A stretch of DNA of 27,177 bases from Actinomycetes bacterium (GTDB lineage Bacteria > Actinomycetota > Thermoleophilia > Solirubrobacterales > Solirubrobacteraceae). The notes below the pieces were generated by a model that had not been told where the DNA came from, made no database searches, and worked only from the letters and a program-made list of their open reading frames with translations. Positions 14,540 to 21,473 of the stretch are shown here, piece by piece; positions within the stretch are counted from its first letter, which is position 1, and every line of letters starts with the position of its first letter. The translations under genes were made by a program, and so were the position numbers. The stretch lies in the NCBI GenBank assembly GCA_023404805.1, contig JAEYAL010000177.1, positions 1 through 27,177 on the forward strand, written 5' to 3'.

Positions 14540-14939
14540 CGGCCAGGAGACGACCGGGGCTCGAATCAGGCGCCTGCGACAGGAGCGCGGAATGCGGCTC
14601 GTCGACCTCGCCGAAGCATCGGGCACGAGCAAGGGCTACCTATCGGAGTTGGAGAACGGCACCTCGCAACGGATGTCTGGCGAAAAGCTGTACGCGATAG
14701 CCAGCGCGCTAGGAGTGACGATGTCCGATCTCCTCGGCCGAAAACTGATCACCGAGCCGACGCAAGCGGTGCCGGACTCGCTCAGGGCATTCGCGGACGA
14801 GCACAATCTGGTCGAGGCTGACGTTCAAATGCTCGCCGGAATCCAGTTCCGTGGCGGTCAGCCGCGTACCAAGGAGCGTTGGGCTCATATCTACTCGGCG
14901 ATTCGATCGACGCAGTGGATGGATGATGAAGGCTCCTAA
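14532..14939 (+). CDS. XRE-family transcriptional regulator paired with ImmA-like protease
   Basis: 135 residues. Residues 9-71 are a classic XRE/Cro domain (GARIRRLRQERGMRLVDLAE, GTSKGYLSELENGTSQ, LYAIASALGVTMSDLLG). The C-terminal half (RAFADEHNLVEADVQMLAGIQFRGGQPRTKERW) resembles the tail of ImmR-type repressors that are substrates of ImmA-like proteases. Co-translated with the protease (8-base overlap), it is likely the repressor of the divergent promoters at 13578-13681 and the cleavage target of its neighbour. Both points are inferred from gene order and family behaviour. Confidence 0.9.
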   Translation: MSDGQETTGARIRRLRQERGMRLVDLAEASGTSKGYLSELENGTSQRMSGEKLYAIASALGVTMSDLLGRKLITEPTQAVPDSLRAFADEHNLVEADVQMLAGIQFRGGQPRTKERWAHIYSAIRSTQWMDDEGS

Positions 14940-14943
14940 CGCC

Positions 14944-15180
14944 TCACGAGATGCCCGCCACGTTCCATTCGTAGCGCCCGCGGCCCACGCGCCGCACTGG
15001 CGATCCATCTGACCGACAAGCCACGGATAGGAAGCTCGTAACCGTGTGGCGGCTCACTGCGCACTCCAGCGCCCCCTCTAGACGCGCGTGGATCTCGCCG
15101 ACCCTCAACGGACCCTCTGCCGACTTGAGGATGTCGTTCAGAGCTTCCTTCGCGGCCCCCAAGCGGAGGCGGTGGACCAT
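14944..15180 (-). CDS. Small winged-helix protein, possible remnant of a larger gene
   Basis: 78 residues: LGAAKEALNDILKSAEGPLRVGEIHARLE, SRHTVTSFLSVACRSDGSPVRRVGRGRYEW. This is a winged-helix pattern that I associate with the C-terminal DNA-binding domain of some bacterial DNA methyltransferases and with solo HTH proteins. The frame stays open and protein-like upstream of the ATG (FAEHERRDWAALSADC) but has no start before the island edge near 15280. An overlapping frame, starting ATGACGACC at about 15281, would need a frameshift to join it. It may therefore be a truncated or frameshifted gene cut by the island boundary. Confidence 0.6.
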   Translation of the reverse strand: MVHRLRLGAAKEALNDILKSAEGPLRVGEIHARLEGALECAVSRHTVTSFLSVACRSDGSPVRRVGRGRYEWNVAGIS

Positions 15181-15279
15181 ACTCGCACGGGGCGCGCAGT
15201 CGGCCGAGAGCGCAGCCCAGTCTCGCCGCTCGTGCTCGGCAAAGCTTGACCGCGGCTTCAGGGTTCGAAAGTGCGGTCG

Positions 15280-15290
15280 TCATCCGCACT
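15280..15290 (+). repeat. Candidate attR: tRNA-Leu 3' end repeat copy 2
   Basis: TCATCCGCACT is identical to 7806-7816. A T-loop-like GGTTCGAA lies a few bases upstream (15262-15269) but without a pairing stem, so only the tRNA tip is duplicated. A terminator follows immediately, as at the intact tRNA. Confidence 0.45.
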
Positions 15291-15296
15291 CAGGAA

Positions 15297-15325
15297 CGAA
15301 AGCCCCGCCCCGTGCGGGGCTTTCG
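15297..15325 (+). terminator. Terminator hairpin at the island's right edge
   Basis: CGAAAGCCCCGC (15297-15308) and GCGGGGCTTTCG (15314-15325) form a perfect 12-bp stem with a CCCGT loop, followed by CGTTTCT. Confidence 0.8.
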
Positions 15326-15664
15326 CGTTTCTGGGACCGGCCGCGCGCGGCGCCCCGGCCGCTGCGCCTGAGCGCCCGCACGCCCGGGCACTCCAGCGCA
15401 GCGGCCGCCCCTGACCATCGGCCGCGCGGCCCCGGCCATCCAGCTAGCGGGCGGACACGACCGTCCGGAAGGGCGGGCTTCATGCCGTCGTCCTACCCGC
15501 CGTTCACGAGGTTGGAAAGATGTCCAGAGTCAGATTATATCCCTGCAAACAGGTGGTTTTATACCACCTGCAGACGGGTCGGCGGCACCCGCTGACCGTC
15601 CCCCGATCGGACGCCCGTCCGGACGTCGCTTCCGGCACCGGTCCAACCACCCGATGAGTTGGAC
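15326..15664. other. Intergenic region before the secreted protease
   Basis: No gene is supported. The first part is GC-rich with no feature I can name. The last part holds a locally AT-rich patch (15530-15565) and an 8-bp inverted repeat, presumably the protease promoter region. Confidence 0.5.
15550..15570. promoter_or_regulatory. Inverted repeat (operator candidate) upstream of the protease gene
   Basis: CAGGTGGT (15550-15557) and ACCACCTG (15563-15570) flank TTTAT, about 95 bases before the start codon. TTATAC within the centre is a possible -10 hexamer, so the palindrome could be an operator overlapping the promoter. Confidence 0.4.
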
Positions 15665-17014
15665 ATGGAAATCATCCGGCGCCGGTTCTTCCGGCTGGGG
15701 CATGGAGCCCCCTCGTCCCCCAAGACGACGAAGAGGCCACGGATCGGCCGCACCGCCCTGGTGGTGTCCACGTTCGTCAGCGCGCTTGTCGCGCTCACCC
15801 CCGCCGCGGCCAGCGCCGCGGAGGGCCGCATCATCAGCGGCACGGGCGCGACCAACGCCGACGTCGCCACGAGCGGCCGCTGGAGCGCCGTCGTCGCCGT
15901 CTTCGCGACCGACGCCGAAGGCACCCGCCTGTGCACGGGCACGCTGATCGCCCCGAACTGGGTCGCGACCGCCGCGCACTGCCTGGCCGAGTCCGGCGAC
16001 GCGACAAAGCCGATCGCCCCGGCCGAGGTCTTCATCGCGTCAGGCGTCACCTCGGTCTCGACCGCCGGCGACAACCTCATCGAGGCCGTTTCCACCAAGG
16101 TCCACCCCGGTTTCAGCTGGACCAACGCCTCCTGGGACGCCGCGCTCATCGAGCTCAAGACGACCGTCCCGGCTGCACCCTTCGCCCTCCCGGACCCCCT
16201 CCGCGCCACGTCGTACGTCGCCGGCACCGCCGACAACGTCGCCGGCTTCGGACGCTCCCTGACCAACAACAGCGCGTCAAGCGGCGTGCTGCGCACCGGC
16301 CGCCTGGAACAGGTGAACCCGACGGCCTGCGCTGCCTACAACCCGGGCTCCGGCGCCTACGCCGACTGCTATCTGCCGGGCGCCGCCCACCAGGCCACCT
16401 GCTTCGGCGACTCCGGCGGCCCGCTCGTGCGCTTCGACCCCACGCAGGGCAACACGCCCGTCCTCTGGGGCATCACGTCGACCGGCCCGGATCCGTGCGA
16501 CGCAGCCACCGGCGGTGCCTTCGCCCCGTCGTTCGAGACCCGCGTCACGGCCGTGACCGACTGGATCTCCGCGACGATGTCCGGCAGCACGTACGTCCCG
16601 AACGGCCCGACCACGAGCCGCACCTCGACGACGCCCACGACGTCGACCACGGCCGCAGCCGGCGGCACGAGCCGCGCGGCCAAGGCCCCGGCCGGCGGCG
16701 TCGGCATCGGCATCTTCGAGAGCAAGATCAACCGCGCGCCGAGCAACAAGCGCGCTGGCAAGCTCACGCTGACCTCCTCGTTCATCGGCTCCACCGGCAC
16801 CGGCGCCCTCTCCTTTGAGCGTTGCAAGAGCGGCCGCTGCAAGACGGTCGCCCGCAGCACGGTCGACTTCGAGGCGGCCGGCACCGCGGTCCGCACCACG
16901 ATCACGGTGCCGAAGTGCGCGAAGAAGTCGACGATCACGCTCAAGCTCGCCGTCACGGATGCGTCCGGCGTCCTGCGCGACACGGCGACGCAGCGCATCG
17001 CGAAGTGCCGCTGA
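15665..17014 (+). CDS. Secreted trypsin-like (S1) serine protease with C-terminal accessory domain
   Basis: 449 residues from ATG 15665 (TTG 15659 is two codons upstream). A long signal peptide ends near ASAAEG (about residue 52). The mature enzyme begins RIISGTGATNA, resembling the RIVGG activation site of chymotrypsin-family zymogens (cleavage after Arg55). The triad is visible: His105 in TAAHC, Asp158 in DAALIEL and Ser250 in CFGDSGGP. Cys pairs around His (90/106) and Ser fit the usual disulfides. A Thr/Ser linker (about 315-335) leads to a C-terminal beta-rich domain (about 350-449) with four more Cys. It is likely an extracellular protease; the substrate is unknown. A strong hairpin follows the stop. 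Confidence 0.92.
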   Translation: MEIIRRRFFRLGHGAPSSPKTTKRPRIGRTALVVSTFVSALVALTPAAASAAEGRIISGTGATNADVATSGRWSAVVAVFATDAEGTRLCTGTLIAPNWVATAAHCLAESGDATKPIAPAEVFIASGVTSVSTAGDNLIEAVSTKVHPGFSWTNASWDAALIELKTTVPAAPFALPDPLRATSYVAGTADNVAGFGRSLTNNSASSGVLRTGRLEQVNPTACAAYNPGSGAYADCYLPGAAHQATCFGDSGGPLVRFDPTQGNTPVLWGITSTGPDPCDAATGGAFAPSFETRVTAVTDWISATMSGSTYVPNGPTTSRTSTTPTTSTTAAAGGTSRAAKAPAGGVGIGIFESKINRAPSNKRAGKLTLTSSFIGSTGTGALSFERCKSGRCKTVARSTVDFEAAGTAVRTTITVPKCAKKSTITLKLAVTDASGVLRDTATQRIAKCR

Positions 17015-17035
17015 GCGCCCCAGGTTTGTCCCAGC

Positions 17036-17060
17036 CCTGAGCGGCCATCGGCCGCTCAGG
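17036..17060 (+). terminator. Hairpin terminator after the protease gene
   Basis: CCTGAGCGGCC (17036-17046) pairs with GGCCGCTCAGG (17050-17060) across an ATC loop. It has an 11-bp GC-rich stem and no U tract. Confidence 0.6.
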
Positions 17061-17107
17061 CGTCCCCCTCCGGGCCACGCGCTCCGGAACGTCCCAACCA
17101 CGAGCAG

Positions 17108-17121
17108 CGAACATCCGTTCG
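17108..17121 (+). promoter_or_regulatory. SOS (LexA) box upstream of dinB
   Basis: CGAACATCCGTTCG fits the Gram-positive/actinobacterial LexA site CGAAC-N4-GTTCG exactly. It ends 19 bases before the dinB ATG. TAAGCT at 17128-17133, 7 bases before the ATG, is a plausible -10, which would place the box in the core promoter. Confidence 0.8.
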
Positions 17122-17140
17122 CCCTCGTAAGCTCTGGTCC

Positions 17141-18292
17141 ATGCGCGGCACGCCGCCTGCCGACCAGCCTGCCCGGCCCGGCGCTTCCCACGGAGGCGAC
17201 GGGCCGCGCCGCGTGGTGGCCCACCTCGACATCGACGCGTTCTACGCGTCCGCGGAGCTGCTCCGCCGCCCCGACCTGCGCGGCAAGCCGCTGATCGTCG
17301 GCGGGCTCGGTCCGCGCTCGGTCGTGACCACCGCCAGCTACGAGGCCCGCGCGTTCGGCGTCGACTCCGCGATGCCGATGTCGCGCGCCCGCTCGCTGTG
17401 CCCGACCGCGGTGGTGCTCCCGCCGGACATGGGCCGCTACAAGGAGATCAGCGGCCAGGTCTGGAGCCTCGTCCGCAAGCGGTTCGCCGTCGTGCAGCAA
17501 GCCGGGATCGACGAGGCGTACGTCGACCTGACCGGCCTCGACAAGCCGCTCACCGCCCTGCGCGAGATGGTGGCCGAGGTCGAGGAGCAGACGGGCATGG
17601 TGATCTCGGTCGGCGTCGGCCCGAGCCGCCTGGTGGCCAAGACCACCAGCGGCGCCGCCAAACCCCGCGGGTTCGCGGTGCTCTCGCGCGAGCAGGCGTG
17701 CGAGCAGTTCGCCGGCGACTCCGTGCGCAAGCTTCAGGGCATCGGCCCGCGCACCGCCGAGCGGCTCGCCGAGCTCGGGATCACGACCATCGGCGAGTTG
17801 CAGCGCCGCTCGATCGACGAGCTGACGGCCGCGATCGGCACCGGGTCCGGACCGCGGCTCCACGCGCTCGCGCACTTCCGCGACGTGTCGGCTGTGCAGG
17901 TCTCGCGCGAGGTGAAGTCCTGCTCGCGCGAGACGACGTTCCCGCACGACATCGTCGACCCCGCCCAGCTTCTGGCGTCGCTGAGCGAGCTGGCCAGCCG
18001 CCTCTGCGACGACCTCGAGCGCAAGGACCTCGCGGGGCGCACCGTCGGCATCAAGGTCCGGCTCTCGGACTGGACGACGATCACCCGCGCGGTCACGCTG
18101 CCGCGCCCGACGCGCGACCCGGCGACGGTGCGCCGCCTCGCCTGCGAGCTCTTCGAGCGCGAGAACATCACCGCGGCGGTCCGGCTGCTCGGCGTCCGCA
18201 GCGCCGCGTTCGGCGAGGCGCCGGTCCGGGCGAGCGAGCCGGCAAAGCCCCCGAAGGACGCGGCGCAGCTCGTCCTGCCGCTCGTCGACTGA
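17141..18292 (+). CDS. dinB: DNA polymerase IV (Y-family translesion polymerase)
   Basis: 383 residues. Catalytic motifs are intact: HLDIDAFYASAE (Asp30/Asp32), SYEARAFGVDSAMP, and GIDEAYVDLTG with Asp124/Glu125, where the usual Ser before IDEA is Gly. Then come SVGVGPSRLVAKTTSGAAKPRG and the thumb HhH LQGIGPRTAERLAELGI. The little-finger domain follows, and the C-terminus ends in QLVLPLVD, a good sliding-clamp-binding motif. The enzyme copies damaged templates at low fidelity during the SOS response, consistent with the LexA box just upstream. The N-terminal 22 residues before RRVVAHLD are a disordered extension. Confidence 0.95.
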   Translation: MRGTPPADQPARPGASHGGDGPRRVVAHLDIDAFYASAELLRRPDLRGKPLIVGGLGPRSVVTTASYEARAFGVDSAMPMSRARSLCPTAVVLPPDMGRYKEISGQVWSLVRKRFAVVQQAGIDEAYVDLTGLDKPLTALREMVAEVEEQTGMVISVGVGPSRLVAKTTSGAAKPRGFAVLSREQACEQFAGDSVRKLQGIGPRTAERLAELGITTIGELQRRSIDELTAAIGTGSGPRLHALAHFRDVSAVQVSREVKSCSRETTFPHDIVDPAQLLASLSELASRLCDDLERKDLAGRTVGIKVRLSDWTTITRAVTLPRPTRDPATVRRLACELFERENITAAVRLLGVRSAAFGEAPVRASEPAKPPKDAAQLVLPLVD

Positions 18293-18367
18293 CCGGCCGC
18301 CGCGAAGCCCGCGGTCCGGGGCGGCCCGCGCGTTGACGCGCCCGTCAGGCCCGAAAGCGGTACAACG

Positions 18368-19846
18368 TTGGTCCACCGTCCCGCGCACCACCGTCCGAGG
18401 CACCCGCTCGGGGCCGAGAACAGTGGTGTGGAGCTCCACCTCTCCGACGTCCTCGCTGGCCTGTCCCACGCGCTGGACCTGACCGAAGGCCACCCGGCCG
18501 GCCACTCCGAGCGCTCCTGCCTGCTCGGCATGCGCATCGCCGAGCGCCTCGCGCTCACGGACGAGGACCGCACCGCGCTCTACTACGCGCTGCTGCTCAA
18601 GGACGCGGGCTGCTCGGTCAACGCCGCGCCGATCGCCGAGCTGTACGGCAACGACGACGGCCTCGTGAAGGCGACGCGCCGCAACCAGGACCACCGCAGC
18701 AAGACCGTCTCGGCGATCCACACACTGCGGCACGCGGCGCCAGGCGCCGGGATCCGGACCAAGCTCGGACGCGTCCGCGCGCTCGTCGCCAGCGGTGCCG
18801 CCGGCGCCGCCCAGCTCACCGAGCTGCGCTGCGAACGCGGCGCCCAGATCGCCCTGGGCATCGGCCTCGGCGTCGACACCGCCCACGCGATCAAGGCCCT
18901 CGACGAACACTGGGACGGCGGCGGCTACCCCTACGGCCTCCAGGGTGAGGCGATCCCGCTGCTGGGGCGGATCATGTGCCTGGCGCAGACGCTCGAAGTC
19001 TTCTGGGTCAGCGGTGGCCGCGCGGCCGCCGTCGAGATGGCGCAGCAGCGCCGCGGCAAATGGTTCGACCCTGCGCTCGTCGACATCGTCACGGCCGCCG
19101 AGGCCGATGACGCCTTCTGGGCGGGCCTCGCCCGCCCGGACGTCCGCGCCCTCGAGCCCCGCTCGGCCGCCATCGCCGTCGACGACGCCCGGCTGGACTC
19201 CGTCGCCGACGCGTTCGGCCAGATCGTCGACGCGAAAACGCCGTACACCGCCCGCCACTCCCGCGGTGTCGCCCAGCTCGCCGCGCTCCTCGCGCTCGAG
19301 ATGAACTTCACCGAGCGCGAAGCGGGCCGCCTCTACCGCGCCGGCCAGCTCCACGACCTCGGCAAGCTCGGGATCTCGAACATGATCCTCGACAAGCCCG
19401 GCAAGCTCACCGCCGACGAGTGGCTGCTGATGCGCGGCCATCCCGAGGCCGGCCACGGCGTGCTCAACCGCATCCCGGTCCTCACCGACATGGCCCGCCT
19501 CGCGCTGACGCACCACGAGCGGCTCGATGGGAGCGGCTACCCGCACGGGCTCACCGCCGACGACCTCGGCCTCGAAGACCGCATCCTCGCCGTCGCCGAC
19601 GTCGGCGAAGCCCTCAGCGCGGAGCGCCCCTATCGCGAAGCGCTACCGCCGGAGAAGGTCCTCGCGATCATGAGCGGCGACGCCGGCACCAAGCTCGATC
19701 CCGAGATCTTCGAGGCGTTCGAGTCGGTGCTGCCGCAGTGGAACGCCCTCGTCGAGGCCGAGACGGCCGTCGGCGTCCTGAGCCCCGTCGACGACGCAAG
19801 CGCAGGCTCCGGCCCTTTTGACGGCGAGCAGCGCAAGGCGGCCTGA
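18368..19846 (+). CDS. Tandem HD / HD-GYP domain protein, first module lacking HD
   Basis: 492 residues from TTG 18368; a GTG at 18428, just before ELHLSDVLAGLSHALDLTEG where family homology should begin, is an equally likely start. The first module has His46 but KD (78-79) in place of HD, yet keeps a GYP-like loop (HWDGGGYPYG, 181-190). The second module (about 275-440) has HDLGKLGI (329-336) and HHERLDGSGYP (382-392), the metal and GYP signatures of HD-GYP phosphodiesterases that hydrolyse cyclic di-GMP or related nucleotides. No membrane or sensor segment is seen, so it is probably cytoplasmic. The inactive first half may be regulatory or nucleotide-binding. A hairpin overlaps its stop codon. 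Confidence 0.85.
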   Translation: MVHRPAHHRPRHPLGAENSGVELHLSDVLAGLSHALDLTEGHPAGHSERSCLLGMRIAERLALTDEDRTALYYALLLKDAGCSVNAAPIAELYGNDDGLVKATRRNQDHRSKTVSAIHTLRHAAPGAGIRTKLGRVRALVASGAAGAAQLTELRCERGAQIALGIGLGVDTAHAIKALDEHWDGGGYPYGLQGEAIPLLGRIMCLAQTLEVFWVSGGRAAAVEMAQQRRGKWFDPALVDIVTAAEADDAFWAGLARPDVRALEPRSAAIAVDDARLDSVADAFGQIVDAKTPYTARHSRGVAQLAALLALEMNFTEREAGRLYRAGQLHDLGKLGISNMILDKPGKLTADEWLLMRGHPEAGHGVLNRIPVLTDMARLALTHHERLDGSGYPHGLTADDLGLEDRILAVADVGEALSAERPYREALPPEKVLAIMSGDAGTKLDPEIFEAFESVLPQWNALVEAETAVGVLSPVDDASAGSGPFDGEQRKAA

Positions 19847-19881
19847 GCCGCCTCGCGCCGGAGCCTCGCGCCGCGGCTCAG
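19843..19881. terminator. Bidirectional hairpin between convergent HD-GYP and beta-propeller genes
   Basis: CTGAGCCGC (19843-19851) pairs with GCGGCTCAG (19873-19881). The left arm includes the HD-GYP stop codon, and the loop region repeats CCTCGCGCCG twice (19851-19860, 19864-19873). It lies between two convergent genes. Confidence 0.5.
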
Positions 19882-19900
19882 CCAGGGCGCTCGGTGCCCG

Positions 19901-21421
19901 CTACTTCTTGAGCTTCACCTTTGTGGTGCCGCTGACCGGCGCGCCGCCCTGGGGCGTGTAGGTGTAGCGAAGCGTCAGCGTGAGTGAGCCCGCCCGCTTG
20001 AGCGTGCGCTTGGCGGCGGCCGTGAAGCGCAGCTTGACCTTGGTCTCGCCGGCGCCCTTCGGCGACGCGGAGCCCGCCGCGACCTGCTTGCTGCCGCGTG
20101 TGGCCACCACGCTGAGCTGGCCGGCGCCGGGCACCTGCAGCCGGACGGAGAGCCCGCCCGAGAGCGCCTTCGCGATCGTCGACTTGGAGACGGTCACAGT
20201 GAGGCCGCCGCCGACGGTCCCGCCGCCGCCGTTGCCGCCGTTTCCGCCATTGCCGCCGTTACCGCCGTTGCCGCCATTGCCGCCATTGCCGCCATTGCCG
20301 CCGAGGACCTTGCCTCCGCCGCCTTGGCCGCCGCCCTGGCCGCCGCTGCCCGCCGCGATCACCGGCACGGGCGCCGGCGACCAGTCGGGCTGCTTCGCGT
20401 CTTCGAGCAGCGTCTTGCCGCCTTCGGTCGGCAGCTGACAGCCGGCGGCCTGGCTCGGGATGGAGCCGATCAGCAGCTGCGGCGGCTTGGCCTCTCCGCC
20501 CCGCTCATCGGACTCCCACACCACGGCCGAGCCGTCAGGCGAGAACGACGGGCTCGCGTAGATCGCCTCCGGATTCCCGAACGAGAAGCACTGCTCGGGC
20601 AGTTCCGGCGCCGCGCCCTTCATGCGGTAGATCGTGATCTGGTCGTCCTCCTGGCCCCAGTGCGGGTCGGACGCGTCGCGGGCGAGCGTCGAGACGAACG
20701 CCGCCGAGTCGCCGCGGCGCGACACCTCGCCGTCGCGGACGTACCAGACGCCCGTGTCCTCGAACCAGTGCGCGATCGTCTGGTTGCCGTCGCCGGGGTG
20801 GTCGAGGATCGCGTCGACGTTCGGCCGCACCGACTTGTCGGACATCAGCAGCGTGTCGTTGCCGATCCACGACGGGTGCATCCAGCCGGACTGGCGCCCG
20901 AGGCCGGGCTCGTCCCAGCCGGTCTGGCGGTCCGGATGGGAGTAGCCGATACCGACCGAGATGCGCTTGTCCTGGCAGCGCGAATCGCCGACCGGGAAGC
21001 AGCCGGGCTTGTTCTCGATCGCCTGGTGCCAGTACTCGTAGGCGATCTTCGAGCCGTCCGGGCTGATCTCCGGGCGGAACGGGCCGCGGAAGAACGAGGT
21101 GTTCGGCGCGGACTGCTCGCCTGAGACCGGCGTGTCGAAGTCGGCGGTGATCTGGCCGGTCGGCGAGATGCGGTGCAGGCGCCGCCCGAAGAGCCCGATG
21201 AAGGTGCCGTCGTCGGCGCGCGAGGCGTACGAGTAGCCGCCGCCCTGCGTGACCTGGACCTGGGTCTTGCCGTCGGTCGAGGTGACCCAGATGTTGCCGC
21301 CGCGCAGGAACGAGATCGAGTCGGCGTTAGCCGCGGGCGCGGCGGCGAGCGCGAGCGGCGCAGCGAGCGCCGCCGCGGTGGCGGCGCGCCGGACGAACGT
21401 GGCTTTGGAGGTCGTGAACAT
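19901..21421 (-). CDS. Secreted TolB-like beta-propeller protein with Gly-Gly-Asn linker
   Basis: 506 residues. The signal peptide ends about Ala33 (ALAAAPAANA). Repeated PD40/WD-like strands follow: ISFLRGGNIWVTSTDG, PEISPDGSKIAYEYW, PSFSPDGSAVVWESDERGG, QPDWSPAP, as in TolB-type propellers. Four Cys lie within the propeller. A low-complexity linker rich in GGQ and about eight GGN triplets joins a C-terminal beta-sandwich-like domain (LTVTVSKSTIAKALSGG to GTTKVKLKK) common in secreted proteins of this group of actinobacteria. It is probably an extracellular or wall-associated binding protein. It lies 52 bases downstream of the FAD oxidase and may share its transcript. Confidence 0.85.
   Translation of the reverse strand: MFTTSKATFVRRAATAAALAAPLALAAAPAANADSISFLRGGNIWVTSTDGKTQVQVTQGGGYSYASRADDGTFIGLFGRRLHRISPTGQITADFDTPVSGEQSAPNTSFFRGPFRPEISPDGSKIAYEYWHQAIENKPGCFPVGDSRCQDKRISVGIGYSHPDRQTGWDEPGLGRQSGWMHPSWIGNDTLLMSDKSVRPNVDAILDHPGDGNQTIAHWFEDTGVWYVRDGEVSRRGDSAAFVSTLARDASDPHWGQEDDQITIYRMKGAAPELPEQCFSFGNPEAIYASPSFSPDGSAVVWESDERGGEAKPPQLLIGSIPSQAAGCQLPTEGGKTLLEDAKQPDWSPAPVPVIAAGSGGQGGGQGGGGKVLGGNGGNGGNGGNGGNGGNGGNGGNGGGGTVGGGLTVTVSKSTIAKALSGGLSVRLQVPGAGQLSVVATRGSKQVAAGSASPKGAGETKVKLRFTAAAKRTLKRAGSLTLTLRYTYTPQGGAPVSGTTKVKLKK
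20226..20303 (-). repeat. In-frame 9-bp tandem repeat encoding Gly-Gly-Asn
   Basis: About eight imperfect copies of a 9-bp unit (minus-strand GGC/GGN-AAT/AAC) encode (GGN)8 in the linker of the beta-propeller protein. The array could vary in length by slippage. Confidence 0.8.
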
Positions 21422-21473
21422 GGTGCTGAGGTGGAGGGTCGAAATGGTCGTGGTGGCTTCGCGCGCGGTCCGG

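Larger units (their letters stand above)
7815..15290. mobile_element. Candidate genomic island integrated at tRNA-Leu (no integrase seen)
   Basis: The segment is bounded by the tRNA-Leu 3' end and its 11-bp repeat. Its genes are accessory in nature: a nuclease-domain protein, a ubiquitin-like cassette, an ImmA-type protease with an XRE regulator, and small HTH proteins. Third codon positions carry visibly more A and T than in the flanking ABC and dinB genes. No integrase, transposase or origin is recognisable, so it would be a degenerate or non-autonomous element. The right boundary could also be coincidental given the short repeat. Confidence 0.45.

Noticed and set aside
15244..15290. Second, partial tRNA gene at the island's right end
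   Set aside because: Only GGTTCGAA and the 11-bp tip match. There are no T-stem or other arms, so it is listed as an att repeat only.
16277..19546. 1089-codon minus-strand frame across protease, dinB and HD-GYP genes
   Set aside because: Arg/Gly/Ala/Asp-rich composition without domains, antisense to three well-supported genes; a high-GC shadow.
20226..20303. CRISPR-like array in the 9-bp repeats
   Set aside because: There are no spacers; the repeats are an in-frame Gly-Gly-Asn linker.
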